A DNA stretch of 64,000 bases from Photobacterium profundum (lineage in GTDB: Bacteria > Pseudomonadota > Gammaproteobacteria > Enterobacterales > Vibrionaceae). This document shows positions 27,014 to 35,849 of this stretch, in pieces. The stretch lies in assembly GCF_003026285.1 (NCBI RefSeq), contig NZ_PYOD01000020.1:1-64000 (forward strand), given 5' to 3'. The notes under the pieces were generated by a model. It did no database searches. It had not been told where the DNA came from and was given only the letters and a program-made list of their open reading frames with translations. The stretch's first letter is position 1. The number at the start of each line of letters is the position of its first letter. Both the position numbers and the translations under genes were made by a program.

Positions 27014-27718
27014 ATGACTTTCGAAGAAGTAATGAAACTTCCTATCAAGGAGAGAGGCGCTCCGATGCATGAACTTGCAAAAGCCGAAGATGATAAGGCA
27101 TGTGTCGCGTTTGCAAAACTAGTCTTTGATGATAAGTTCAAAGGAGTAGTCGATAAAACATTATCTAAGGAAGATGCAAAAGCCGCAAGTAAAGCGATAC
27201 GGTCAGACGCCTTAAATCAACTTCTAAACGCTGGTAAACGTGGATACCTCCCAGCAATTACAGAAGGTCAGGATGCGGCTTTTTTAGGTCGAAGAGGCGC
27301 TTTCAGCAAAGTATTTTGCCCTGTGAACTATAACGTTGCTTTAGAGTTCTACGATCTATGGCTTACTCACGATGCTGAACTAAAAGAAGAGGATAGAGCA
27401 TTACTATTAATGCGAAAGGCCACTTGTTTGCGTCTAACAAACCTTAACGACATCCCTTGGGATCAAATGATGGAGCTATGGAAAGAAGGCTCTACATACA
27501 GCGGTATTTTTGCTATTGAGTGTAGCGTCAAAATTGGCACTTATCACTTCGATAACGGTCGATATAAAGAAGCCATTCCTTGGCTAGAAGCAGGAGATAA
27601 AATCAGTATTACCGCTGTAGCTCTGCTTTTGCTCATTTATAAAAACTATATTATTGATAAAGACTTATATGCTTCATACCTCGAACGATGTGAAGCCATG
27701 TGCCAAAGAAAAGGCTAA
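27014..27718 (+). CDS. Hypothetical protein between pflB and pflA
   Basis: The 234-residue protein is soluble and mostly helical, with no signal peptide or membrane segment. I do not recognise a family. The first 75 residues are rich in Lys, Glu and Ala, and the C-terminal part (about 160-230) contains a TPR/Sel1-like stretch, FAIECSVKIGTYHFDNGRYK followed by EAIPWLEAGDK. It has its own terminators on both sides and therefore is its own transcription unit. Base composition is like the neighbours, so no sign of recent transfer. Its place inside the pfl locus, where E. coli has nothing, is the only clue to function. Confidence 0.75.
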   Translation: MTFEEVMKLPIKERGAPMHELAKAEDDKACVAFAKLVFDDKFKGVVDKTLSKEDAKAASKAIRSDALNQLLNAGKRGYLPAITEGQDAAFLGRRGAFSKVFCPVNYNVALEFYDLWLTHDAELKEEDRALLLMRKATCLRLTNLNDIPWDQMMELWKEGSTYSGIFAIECSVKIGTYHFDNGRYKEAIPWLEAGDKISITAVALLLLIYKNYIIDKDLYASYLERCEAMCQRKG

Positions 27719-27746
27719 GCTGCAAAGCCACTGATAATACGATTAC

Positions 27747-27771
27747 TAAAACGGGCTCGTTCCGTTTTTTG
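27747..27771 (+). terminator. Terminator of the unknown gene
   Basis: AAAACGG and CCGTTTT pair around GCTCGTT with a following TTGTTTT, 30 nt past the stop codon. Confidence 0.75.
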
Positions 27772-27903
27772 TTTTAGCCTCCAATAGATATACCGAGCAA
27801 CAACAAGTATTACTGAATGGCGCGATAAAAAGAAGAACACAAAACACGCAGACAAAACACTACAATTGCCCTTACACTTTAAACGTATATAGGGCTACTT
27901 TAC

Positions 27904-27930
27904 CCTGTCGTTTTGTAATAAAATGACAGG
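27904..27930. promoter_or_regulatory. Imperfect palindrome upstream of pflA
   Basis: CCTGTCGTTTT and AAAATGACAGG pair at 10 of 11 positions (the other a G-T pair as RNA) around GTAAT. It ends 33 bp before the pflA start codon, so it could be an operator or a leader hairpin. Confidence 0.45.
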
Positions 27931-27963
27931 TAAATAACACGCACAATATATGCGGAGATAGTA

Positions 27964-28704
27964 ATGTCAGTAAAAGGTCGTATTCACTCTTTCGAATCTT
28001 GCGGAACCGTCGACGGGCCCGGCATCCGTTTTATTATCTTCATGCAAGGCTGCTTAATGCGCTGCCAATACTGTCACAATCGTGATACTTGGGATCTTCA
28101 TGACGGTCGTGAAGTTTCGGTTGAAGAAATAATGAAAGAAGCGGTGTCTTATCGTCATTTCATGAAAGCATCGGGTGGTGGCGTAACCGCTTCTGGTGGT
28201 GAAGCTATGCTTCAACCTGAATTTATTCGTGACTTTTTCCGCGCAGCACAGGCTGAAGGCATTCATACTTGCCTTGATACCAATGGCTATATCCGTAAGC
28301 ATACTGATGTGATTGATGAAGTATTAGATGCCACCGATCTTGTCATGCTTGACCTTAAGCAGATGGATGATACGGTTCACCAAGAACTGGTTGGTGTATC
28401 TAATAAACGTGTACTGGATTTTGCTCGTTACCTTCACAAACGCGGTCAAAAAACATGGATTCGCTACGTCATAGTTCCGGGTTACACGGATGATGAACAA
28501 TCTGCTCATAATTTAGGTGCGTTCATTAAAGATATGGATAACATCGAAAAAATTGAGCTGCTACCCTACCACCAGCTAGGTGAACATAAATGGGATGCAA
28601 TGGGTTATGACTACCCACTATCAGGTGTTCAACCACCATCAAAAGAAACGATGGAAAAGATGAAAGAAATCATTTCAAGCTATGGCCATAAAGTGATTTA
28701 CTAA
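27964..28704 (+). CDS. pflA: Pyruvate formate-lyase activating enzyme
   Basis: This 246-residue radical SAM enzyme places the glycyl radical on PflB. The [4Fe-4S] cysteines are C30, C34 and C37 in [15 protein letters not shown], one residue later than in E. coli, and the SAM-binding GGE-type strand is [14 protein letters not shown]. Its length equals that of E. coli PflA. GGAGA lies 5 nt upstream of the ATG. Unlike in E. coli it is separated from pflB by an unknown gene and two terminators, so it is expressed from a separate promoter. Confidence 0.97.
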   Translation: MSVKGRIHSFESCGTVDGPGIRFIIFMQGCLMRCQYCHNRDTWDLHDGREVSVEEIMKEAVSYRHFMKASGGGVTASGGEAMLQPEFIRDFFRAAQAEGIHTCLDTNGYIRKHTDVIDEVLDATDLVMLDLKQMDDTVHQELVGVSNKRVLDFARYLHKRGQKTWIRYVIVPGYTDDEQSAHNLGAFIKDMDNIEKIELLPYHQLGEHKWDAMGYDYPLSGVQPPSKETMEKMKEIISSYGHKVIY

Positions 28705-28717
28705 GCGAAGAAACCAG

Positions 28718-28748
28718 TAAAAAAGCCTCTTAATGAGGCTTTTTTTGT
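28718..28748 (+). terminator. Terminator of pflA
   Basis: AAAAAAGCCTC and GAGGCTTTTTTT pair around TTAAT, 15 nt after the stop codon. Confidence 0.93.
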
Positions 28749-29009
28749 TGATAAAGCACCTGGTTACTTTTCCATAATAATTCAACTTATCACTGTATCA
28801 ATCTTATCTTATTTTGCTTACCTGTCTTCTCTGGCTCTTTTATCTTAATCCTTCCTATTTCACCGTGAACTTTATGAACAAAATGGATAGAAGGTTCTTT
28901 AATCTCTTTTTTTACGTTTTATAGCGCCACAGGTAACATTGATTTAACTTCTCATTAACCCTGCTAGCCCAATAGGCATCTCAGCAGTGATAAAAAAGGA
29001 AGCTTAATC
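28749..29009. other. Intergenic region before tctC
   Basis: AT-rich, presumably holding the tctCBA promoter. I see no clear operator or small gene. AAGGAAGC precedes the tctC start. Confidence 0.3.
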
Positions 29010-30002
29010 ATGTTGAACACCTTTAAAAAACAGTTTACGACGCGTGTAGCGGTCACTCTCTTAGCATCAAGCATGGCGGCAATATCTAGCTCTGCGATGG
29101 CTGAATCACTTGAAAAAATTCACTTCCTAGTACCAGGCGGGGCTGGTGGTGGTTGGGATATGACAGCTCGTGGTACAGGTGAAGTACTGGCAAAATCAGG
29201 CCTTGTTGAAAAAGTCTCTTATCAAAACCTATCTGGCGGCGGCGGCGGTAAAGCCATTGCACATTTAATCGAAACTGCGAAGCGTCAACCTGATACTTTA
29301 ATGGTAAATTCAACCCCTATCGTTGTTCGCTCACTGAGTGGTATTTTCCCGCAATCTTTCCGAGATCTAACCCCTGTTGCAGCCACTATCGCGGATTACG
29401 GCGCTATTGTGGTATCGGCGGATTCCCCTTTTACCGATTGGAAACAAGTAGTCGCACAGTACACCAAAGATCCTCGTAGCGTGAAAATCGCAGGCGGTTC
29501 AGCACGTGGTTCGATGGATCATCTGATCGTCGCTGCGGCATTTAAAGGCGAAGGTTTTGACCCTCGTAAAGTACGCTACATTGCCTACGATGCCGGCGGT
29601 AAAGCCATGGCAGCCCTACTGTCTGGCGAAACTGAATTGCTATCGACAGGTCTTGGTGAAGTATTGGAAATGAGCAAATCAGGTCAAGTACGTGTGCTGG
29701 CGATTACAGCACCAGAACGCCTAGCTGCCGCCCCTGAAATTCCAACCTTAGTCGAGCAAGGTAACGATACTGTTTTTGCAAACTGGCGTGGTTTCTTTGC
29801 CGCCCCCGGTGCTAGCCAAGCAAAAATTGAGGCATGGAATAAAGCGCTGTCTGGTATGTACAAAACCACTGAGTGGGCTGTAGTTCGAGACCGTAATGGT
29901 TGGATCGATACCTACAAAAATGACAAAGATTTCTACAGCTTTCTTGAACAACAAGAAAAGCAGATGGGCGGTCTAATGCGTGAACTCGGGTTCTTAAAGT
30001 AA
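29010..30002 (+). CDS. tctC: Tripartite tricarboxylate transporter binding protein TctC
   Basis: The 330-residue periplasmic protein has a signal peptide ending in SSSAMA^ESL (about residue 31). It belongs to the TctC/Bug family: FLVPGGAGGGWDMTARGTGE near the N-terminus forms the carboxylate-binding loops, with VKIAGGSARGSMDHL and the second domain LSTGLGEVLEMSKSGQVRVLAIT. Members bind citrate, tricarballylate or other carboxylates. The next two genes encode the membrane subunits, after a hairpin at 30012-30036 that may lower their expression. A DcuSR/CitAB-type two-component system 4 kb away could control it. Confidence 0.93.
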   Translation: MLNTFKKQFTTRVAVTLLASSMAAISSSAMAESLEKIHFLVPGGAGGGWDMTARGTGEVLAKSGLVEKVSYQNLSGGGGGKAIAHLIETAKRQPDTLMVNSTPIVVRSLSGIFPQSFRDLTPVAATIADYGAIVVSADSPFTDWKQVVAQYTKDPRSVKIAGGSARGSMDHLIVAAAFKGEGFDPRKVRYIAYDAGGKAMAALLSGETELLSTGLGEVLEMSKSGQVRVLAITAPERLAAAPEIPTLVEQGNDTVFANWRGFFAAPGASQAKIEAWNKALSGMYKTTEWAVVRDRNGWIDTYKNDKDFYSFLEQQEKQMGGLMRELGFLK

Positions 30003-30010
30003 ATTCTTAG

Positions 30011-30040
30011 AATAAGGGGTGTATAAGCAGCCCTTATATT
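30011..30040 (+). terminator. Hairpin between tctC and tctB
   Basis: AATAAGGG pairs with CCCTTATATT around GTGTATAAGCAG. It starts 8 nt past the tctC stop and has no T-run; the location suggests 3' protection of the binding-protein message. Confidence 0.45.
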
Positions 30041-30108
30041 CAAATCAATACCGCACTAAAGCTATACCTATCTCTTTAGGTGCGGTTCTTTTAATTCGGG
30101 AGAGCGTA

Positions 30109-30618
30109 ATGAATTCCTCTACTTCGAAGCCTAATTCAGCACCGAAATCATCAGTACAATTGCTCAGTCGCGACCGCATCGGTGCATTAATTTTTCTTGT
30201 TGTTACCCTTATTTATGGTTACCAAATCACGAATATCGCCTTATTTCCTGGTGATGAATTTGAACCCTTTACCGCCCGTACATTGCCATACCTACTGACA
30301 ATTGCAGGTGTTGTATTATCATTATTACTACTGATTACCGGTAAAAATGATGATCAAAGTGGAGCGACGGTTGGTTTTAACTGGAAGCTACTGATTAGCT
30401 TTCTAATCTTAATGGCGGCTTATGGTGTGGGGTTAACGTGGCTAGGCTTTGTGCTTTCCACCAGCTTATTCTTACTGGGTGGTTTTTTACTGCTGGGTGA
30501 GCGTCGTAAATCTATTCTCTTTGGTGCGTCATTTCCTTTTGTGACCGCATTTTGGTTATTGCTTACTCAAGGGTTAGATATTTACCTTGAGTCAGGCTAC
30601 ATATTCTCAGCTTGGTAG
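30109..30618 (+). CDS. tctB: Tripartite tricarboxylate transporter small membrane subunit TctB
   Basis: The 169-residue protein has four predicted transmembrane segments beginning with IGALIFLVVTLIYGYQI. TctB proteins of this size are the small, poorly conserved membrane subunit of the TTT system. The start is the ATG after GGGAGAG at about 30098; an in-frame reading from 30019 would add 30 residues without a ribosome site. The gene lies between tctC and tctA, and tctA follows after 10 nt. Confidence 0.9.
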   Translation: MNSSTSKPNSAPKSSVQLLSRDRIGALIFLVVTLIYGYQITNIALFPGDEFEPFTARTLPYLLTIAGVVLSLLLLITGKNDDQSGATVGFNWKLLISFLILMAAYGVGLTWLGFVLSTSLFLLGGFLLLGERRKSILFGASFPFVTAFWLLLTQGLDIYLESGYIFSAW

Positions 30619-30628
30619 GAGAACACGG

Positions 30629-32161
30629 ATGTTAGATGGAATCCTTTCAGGTCTATCCACGGCCATTATGCCAACTAACCTAATGATGGTGATGGTAGGT
30701 TGTTTTGTTGGTACGTTTATCGGCATGTTACCCGGTCTTGGTCCTATTTCAGCCATCGCGCTGATGATCCCAATCAGCTATGGGTTAGATCCGGCATCGG
30801 GCCTGATCTTAATGGCTGGCGTATATTACGGAGCAGTATTTGGTGGCTCGACGTCATCAATTTTAATCAATGCCCCTGGCTGTTCATCTACCGTAGTAAC
30901 CGCATTTGATGGTTACCCAATGGCACAGAAAGGCCAAGCAGGTAAAGCCCTCGCATTGGCGGCTTACTCATCATTCGTTGGTGGTACGCTTTCTGCCATT
31001 ATGTTGTTAATTGCCGCACCAATATTGGCTAATGTCTCTCTAAGTTTTCAGTCTTCAGATTACTTTGCCCTAATGCTTGTAGGTTTATCAGCCGTTGCTG
31101 CCTTTGCCGGTAAAAACCAAGTGGTAAAAGCATGGATGATGACGGTTCTTGGCTTAATGTTAGCAACTGTAGGTATAGATAAAGGTGTCGGTGTTGAACG
31201 CTTTACTTTTGGTTTAACAGATCTGATGGATGGCTTCAGCTTCCTATTATTGGCAATGGCGACCTTTGCTTTAGGTGAAACACTGATGGGGATATTAAAA
31301 CCTCAAAACGATACTAGCCAAGAAGAGCAAGAGAAAATCAGCCAGATCGGCAGTATGAAAGTGACCAAAGATGAATTTAAAGAGCTAGCCCCCGTTTCTA
31401 TCCGTTCATCGATTTTAGGCTTCTTTGTGGGCGTACTACCTGGTGCAGGTGCGACTATCGCAGCATTCTTAAGTTATGGTTTTGAACGTAGTATTGCACC
31501 AAAAGACAAGCAAGCTGAATTTGGTAAAGGCAGCCTTCGTGGGTTAGTCGCACCAGAATCAGCCAACAATGCCGCCTCGAGTGGATCGTTTGTACCGCTA
31601 TTAACTTTAGGTATTCCGGGTTCAGGCACAACCGCTATTATGCTGGGGGCGTTGATTGCTTATGGTATTCAGCCTGGGCCTCGTTTGTTTGTCGATCACC
31701 CCGATATTTTCTGGTCAGTGATTATCTCAATGTACTTTGGCAACATCGTACTGGTGATTCTAAATCTGCCGTTAATCCCGTACATTTCAAAGCTATTAAT
31801 GGTGCCAAGAACCGTATTACTACCGATGATCTTGTTCTTTTCTATCACTGGGGTATATCTAGTTTCCTTTAACACCGTCGATGTCTTTATCATGCTATTA
31901 GTCGCGATGGCTGCGATTGCACTAAGGCTTGCAAACTTCCCACTTGCACCGTTACTACTCGGCTTTATTCTGGGTGGATTAATGGAAGAAAACTTGCGTA
32001 GAGCCTTGATGATCAGTGATGGGGAAATTAGCTTCTTATGGGAGCGCCCTATTACACTCGCGTTCACGGTTATTGCAGCATTAGTGTTAATCACCCCCAT
32101 TATTCGAACGGCATTGCAGCATAAGAGAAAGACGAGCGACGCGAAGCTCAATGTAGAATAA
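30629..32161 (+). CDS. tctA: Tripartite tricarboxylate transporter large membrane subunit TctA
   Basis: The 510-residue channel subunit (Salmonella TctA is 504) has about 12 transmembrane segments and the two TctA signatures: FIGMLPGLGPISAIALMIP with GAVFGGSTSSILINAPG, and the second half's GVLPGAGATIAAFLSYGFER with GIPGSGTTAIMLGALIAYG. The start is the ATG preceded by TAGGAG; an in-frame start 42 nt earlier lies inside tctB. It uses the ion gradient to import the carboxylate delivered by TctC. Confidence 0.95.
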   Translation: MLDGILSGLSTAIMPTNLMMVMVGCFVGTFIGMLPGLGPISAIALMIPISYGLDPASGLILMAGVYYGAVFGGSTSSILINAPGCSSTVVTAFDGYPMAQKGQAGKALALAAYSSFVGGTLSAIMLLIAAPILANVSLSFQSSDYFALMLVGLSAVAAFAGKNQVVKAWMMTVLGLMLATVGIDKGVGVERFTFGLTDLMDGFSFLLLAMATFALGETLMGILKPQNDTSQEEQEKISQIGSMKVTKDEFKELAPVSIRSSILGFFVGVLPGAGATIAAFLSYGFERSIAPKDKQAEFGKGSLRGLVAPESANNAASSGSFVPLLTLGIPGSGTTAIMLGALIAYGIQPGPRLFVDHPDIFWSVIISMYFGNIVLVILNLPLIPYISKLLMVPRTVLLPMILFFSITGVYLVSFNTVDVFIMLLVAMAAIALRLANFPLAPLLLGFILGGLMEENLRRALMISDGEISFLWERPITLAFTVIAALVLITPIIRTALQHKRKTSDAKLNVE

Positions 32162-32224
32162 GAGGATAAGTGTTATCACAGCAGAGCAATCATCACTGCT
32201 CTACCATGAAATAAAGCCGTCAGT

Positions 32225-32277
32225 ATCGGTAATATAGCAGCGCAACATAACAAAAAACGCGCTGATATATTGCCGAT
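32225..32277. terminator. Long inverted repeat between tctA and a small convergent gene
   Basis: Two 19-nt arms (32225-32243 and 32259-32277) match at 17 positions around a 15-nt A-rich loop. There is no T-run. It lies between convergent genes and is probably a bidirectional transcript end. Confidence 0.5.
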
Positions 32278-32289
32278 ATTTATGCCTGA

Positions 32290-32442
32290 TTAACGGGTAT
32301 TCGCTTCTATCATCACAACAACAAAGCTGATTAAGCTCGCCATAATTGCGAATGCGATCAGCATCGCATACTGCCATTTAGTAACAGGCTCTTCTATAAC
32401 CGCACTATTCGATACGGTTTGGTTATTCGTTGACTCTTTCAT
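32290..32442 (-). CDS. Small single-span membrane protein
   Basis: A 50-residue frame begins with ATG at 32442 and ends at TAA. The first 22 residues are polar (MKESTNNQTVSNSAV...), followed by KWQYAMLIAFAIMASLISFV and VVMIEANTR: one clean transmembrane helix with a short tail. A GAAG about 9 nt upstream is a weak ribosome site. It is convergent with tctA across a long inverted repeat. I do not recognise it. The regular helix and polar N-terminus argue for a real small membrane protein, but no homologue can be named. Confidence 0.5.
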   Translation of the reverse strand: MKESTNNQTVSNSAVIEEPVTKWQYAMLIAFAIMASLISFVVVMIEANTR

Positions 32443-32611
32443 TTTGATTTATCTTCTTTTTATAGGCTGAGCACGCACAATAAAGAGAACCGCTACATCA
32501 ACAAAGCACTAGTAATGAAAAACCAGTTTCCATTTTTAACTATCGACAGTAGCACGTTAAAATCACGCTATATAAATCAAGATGTTGCTTAAATATAAAA
32601 TAGAACTACGT

Positions 32612-32650
32612 AAAAAAGCCCTGCTAGTAATGCACTAACAGGGCTTTTAT
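32612..32650 (-). terminator. Terminator of the yqhD-type gene
   Basis: AAAAGCCCTG and CAGGGCTTTT pair around a 15-nt loop; on the minus strand six T follow. It lies 76 bp beyond the stop codon. Confidence 0.8.
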
Positions 32651-32725
32651 CAGTTTTTATGTTTAATTAAATGAATCTTTGGATCTCATTTAATTTTCGA
32701 GAACAGTATTCAAGAACAAGGTCTT

Positions 32726-33877
32726 CTATAAAGCAGCTTCTAGTACTTTACGGTTCACTTCTGGTGTCATGTCGCCATGCTCACCCAGTGATGTCATACC
32801 GTGCAGTTCAAGTTGTGCCAAAATATTCTCGATACTTTCAGCATCTAGCTCAGCATCAGTCAAACGTACAGGCATACCCATAGCTTTAAAGAATGCTTCC
32901 GTCTTTTCGATAGCCTGATCAATCACTTCATCTTCAGTGCCATCAACAATATTCCAAACACGTTGTGCATACTGCACTAATTTACCGCGTTTTTGCTCAC
33001 GCTGTACTTTCATAACAGCAGGCAGAATAATCGCTAGCGTACGTGCATGATCGATACCATACTGACCCGTCAATTCATGACCGATCATGTGAGTACTCCA
33101 ATCTTGAGGTACACCAGAACCAATCAAACCATTCAATGCCATTGTTGCCGACCACATGATGTTTGAACGAACTTCCAAATCATCCGGGTTTGCCAATACT
33201 TTCGGGCCTTCTTCAATCAGGTTCATCAACAAACCTTCAGAAAAGCGGTCTTGTACTTTTGCATTCACAGGGAACGTTAAGTACTGCTCCATTGTATGAA
33301 CAAACGCATCAACTACACCGTTAGCAACCTGACGCTCAGAAAGGCTTAGCGTTACTTTCGGATCCAGCACTGCGAAAACAGGGCGAACAAACGGTGACAT
33401 AAATGCCAGCTTCGTCGTATCACGTGTTACAACAGCACCAATGTTACTTTCAGAGCCCGTTGCAGGCAGGGTTAATACACACGATAGTGGCACAGCATCT
33501 TTAACTTGTGCTTGTTTCGCTAAAATATCCCAAGGTTCATCACCTTCGAAACGCGCTGCAGCTGCAATGAACTTGGTACCATCAACAACAGAACCACCAC
33601 CAACAGCAAGAAGGTAAGTAATGCCTTCCGCTTTAACAACATCAACTGCTTTCATTAAGGTATCAAACTGTGGATTTGGCTCGATGCCTGAAAATTCAAT
33701 CCAGTTATGATCTTTTAATGCAGTACTTACTTGCTCGTAAACACCGTTTGATTTGATCGAACCGCCGCCGTAAGTCACGAGGATTTTTGCATCCGCAGGG
33801 ATTTCTTTTGCAATCGCTGCGATTTGATCTTCACCAAAGAAAATTTGAGTAGGGTTATGAAACGTGAAATTAAGCAT
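32726..33877 (-). CDS. yqhD: Iron-containing alcohol dehydrogenase, YqhD-type aldehyde reductase
   Basis: The 383-residue protein aligns through its length with E. coli YqhD (387 residues), an NADPH-dependent reductase for short and toxic aldehydes. Shared segments include ILVTYGGGSIK, FSGIEPNPQFDTLM, LLAVGGGSVVDGTKFIAAAA, VLTLPATGSESN and the metal-site DAFVHTMEQY and GHELTGQYGIDHARTLAI, whose Asp and His residues bind the metal. It is probably regulated through a perfect 21-bp palindrome that ends 19 bp upstream of its ATG. Upstream on the same strand is a DJ-1-type protein, which suggests joint work on reactive carbonyls. Confidence 0.92.
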   Translation of the reverse strand: MLNFTFHNPTQIFFGEDQIAAIAKEIPADAKILVTYGGGSIKSNGVYEQVSTALKDHNWIEFSGIEPNPQFDTLMKAVDVVKAEGITYLLAVGGGSVVDGTKFIAAAARFEGDEPWDILAKQAQVKDAVPLSCVLTLPATGSESNIGAVVTRDTTKLAFMSPFVRPVFAVLDPKVTLSLSERQVANGVVDAFVHTMEQYLTFPVNAKVQDRFSEGLLMNLIEEGPKVLANPDDLEVRSNIMWSATMALNGLIGSGVPQDWSTHMIGHELTGQYGIDHARTLAIILPAVMKVQREQKRGKLVQYAQRVWNIVDGTEDEVIDQAIEKTEAFFKAMGMPVRLTDAELDAESIENILAQLELHGMTSLGEHGDMTPEVNRKVLEAAL

Positions 33878-33895
33878 TGCTCATTCCTTTATTAG

Positions 33896-33916
33896 TCATG
33901 AATACAGTATTCATGA
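33896..33916. promoter_or_regulatory. Perfect 21-bp palindrome in the yqhD leader
   Basis: The arms are TCATGAATAC and GTATTCATGA with one central A. A 10-1-10 perfect palindrome this close to the start codon fits a repressor operator. The regulator is unknown; the divergent LysR gene nearby is one candidate, but LysR sites are usually T-N11-A. Confidence 0.6.
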
Positions 33917-34023
33917 GTGTTTTTATAATTTGTGGACATTACAAGTGACCTATTACACCTTAGATTCAGACACTAAGTACAATACATCACTTTAATATGT
34001 GGTACTTATTACGTTACACAGCA

Positions 34024-34704
34024 CTATTGAGCCAATAAGCTCAGCAAGGCTTCTGCAACCGCTTCAGATGATGCTGGATTTTGCCCAGTAATTAACATGC
34101 CATCTTGAATCGCTAATGAATTCCAATCTTGTGCAGCTTCAAACTGCCCGCCACGGGCTTTTAGTTCATCTTCCAGCAAGAATGGCACTACTTCAGCCAA
34201 ACCAACAGCCGTTTCTTCTGAGTTTGTAAAGCCTGTCACCGCTTTACCAGAAATAATATATTCGCCATCAGCTGTTTTAGCATTTAATAACACAGCTGGT
34301 GCATGGCACACAGCAGAAACAGGCTTGCCTGCTTGCCAGAACGCTTCAATTAACGCAATAGAATCACTGTCGCTTACCAAGTCCCATAATGGTCCGTGAC
34401 CACCAGGGTAAAAAATTGCATCGTAGTCTTGCTCGTTCACATCGCTAAGCTTACGAGTATTAGCTAACACGGCTTGCGCTTGCTCATCGCGATTAAAACG
34501 TACCGTCGCTTCTGTTTGTGATTGCTCAAGTTCACTATTAGGATCGATAGGAGGTTGACCACCCGCAGGTGATGCTAATGTAATATCCGCATTTTCATCT
34601 AAGAAGCGGTAATACGGTGCTGCAAACTCTTCAATCCAAAAGCCAGTCTTATGATCCGTATCGCCTAGCTTATCGTGAGATGTTAACACCATTAAAATTT
34701 TCAT
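34024..34704 (-). CDS. DJ-1/PfpI superfamily protein (Hsp31-like)
   Basis: The 226-residue protein has the class I glutamine amidotransferase-like fold with the nucleophile elbow AVCHAPAVLL (Cys in the middle) and the early acidic segment TGFWIEEFAAPYYRF whose Glu pairs with the Cys. YPGGHGPLWDL is the third signature. Close relatives are Hsp31/HchA-like proteins with glutathione-independent glyoxalase or deglycase activity. I choose the second of two adjacent ATGs because GAGG lies 6 nt from it. It is upstream of a YqhD-type reductase on the same strand and divergent from a LysR regulator. Confidence 0.88.
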   Translation of the reverse strand: MKILMVLTSHDKLGDTDHKTGFWIEEFAAPYYRFLDENADITLASPAGGQPPIDPNSELEQSQTEATVRFNRDEQAQAVLANTRKLSDVNEQDYDAIFYPGGHGPLWDLVSDSDSIALIEAFWQAGKPVSAVCHAPAVLLNAKTADGEYIISGKAVTGFTNSEETAVGLAEVVPFLLEDELKARGGQFEAAQDWNSLAIQDGMLITGQNPASSEAVAEALLSLLAQ

Positions 34705-34894
34705 CATCAACCTCGTTATGTCCTATTTAAAGCGTGCTGAGAGTGTATGCCTATTCATTAAATTCGACAATGGAGAGAAATTAAGAATCATTGTTTGAAT
34801 AATTAGAACAATAAGTAGTCTTTAGGCATACTAGAGCACGATTCCTTGACCATTTTGCTCCTTTAATGGTGCATTAACGATATAGAGAAAAAGA

Positions 34895-35794
34895 ATGGAT
34901 GTATCTTTTGAGCAACTAAAAAGCATGGTCGTTTTTGCCAAAATTGTCGAACAAGGGAGCTTTTCAGCTGCCGCGCGGCAACTGGGCTTATCTCGTGGGG
35001 TCGTCAGCTATCACCTGAAAAAGCTTGAAGATCATATCGGCATGCCGTTATTGAACCGTACCACGCGCAGCATTAGCCTAACCGATGCTGGTCAACGTTA
35101 CTTTCAGCGGTGTAAACGTATCAGTGAAGAAGCCGCGGCTGCCAACCTACAGATTGAAAACCTGCGTGAAGAGCCAGAAGGTAAACTCACGATTAGCGCC
35201 CCAGTTAATATCAGCATGCATACCATTGTACCCGCACTGAATACGTTCAAAACCTTATATCCCAAGATCGAAATAGATCTGAATCTGACCGACGATATCG
35301 TTAATATTATTCAAGAAGGGGTCGATTTAGCCATTCGAGGTGCACCACTTGCTGACTCTGGTTTGTACGCAAAAAAACTGATGACCATGAAGAATATATT
35401 GTGCGGATCACCCCACTATTTTAACCAACACGGTATACCTCGTACCCCTGCTGAGTTAGCCAATCATGAATGGGTGGTTTATAAGAAGACGTCAAAAATC
35501 CAAACACTGACAAAAGGCACGCGCTCATACAATGTCAAAATGCAGGGCAGCATTACCACTAATAGCGCATCGGCAAGAACTGCATTTGTGGTTGGCGGGC
35601 ACGGCGTTGGACGCTTACCAATCTACGACGCACTACCGTTAATTAAAGCAGGGCAACTTACCCCGATTTTAGAAGACTATGAATTAAGCGACATTACGAT
35701 TTATGGTGTCTATCCACCTCGCGCCGCTAATTCAAAAAAAATGCAGCTACTGCTGGATTACTTACAAGAACACTTCACTCAGCATGTGTTGTGA
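34895..35794 (+). CDS. LysR-family transcriptional regulator (CrgA/AaeR-like)
   Basis: The 299-residue protein has the LysR winged helix at residues 6-65 (FAKIVEQGSFSAAARQLGLSRGVVSYHLKKLE in part: SFSAAARQLGLSRGVVSYHL) and an effector domain beginning LTISAPVNISMHTIVPAL, with VDLAIRGAPLADSGLYAKKL as in the CrgA/DhcR-type branch. It is divergent from the DJ-1-type gene across 190 bp, the classical arrangement for a LysR protein that controls its neighbour. The effector is unknown; a reactive aldehyde or quinone is a guess. Confidence 0.9.
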   Translation: MDVSFEQLKSMVVFAKIVEQGSFSAAARQLGLSRGVVSYHLKKLEDHIGMPLLNRTTRSISLTDAGQRYFQRCKRISEEAAAANLQIENLREEPEGKLTISAPVNISMHTIVPALNTFKTLYPKIEIDLNLTDDIVNIIQEGVDLAIRGAPLADSGLYAKKLMTMKNILCGSPHYFNQHGIPRTPAELANHEWVVYKKTSKIQTLTKGTRSYNVKMQGSITTNSASARTAFVVGGHGVGRLPIYDALPLIKAGQLTPILEDYELSDITIYGVYPPRAANSKKMQLLLDYLQEHFTQHVL

Positions 35795-35849
35795 CAACAC
35801 GGCGATATTAATCATGTCTGTATTTAGCTTAATACAAAAATAGTCGCCT

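Noticed and set aside
31696-32151. Open frame of 151 codons on the minus strand within tctA
   Set aside because: It lies inside tctA, whose plus-strand frame has strong conserved motifs.
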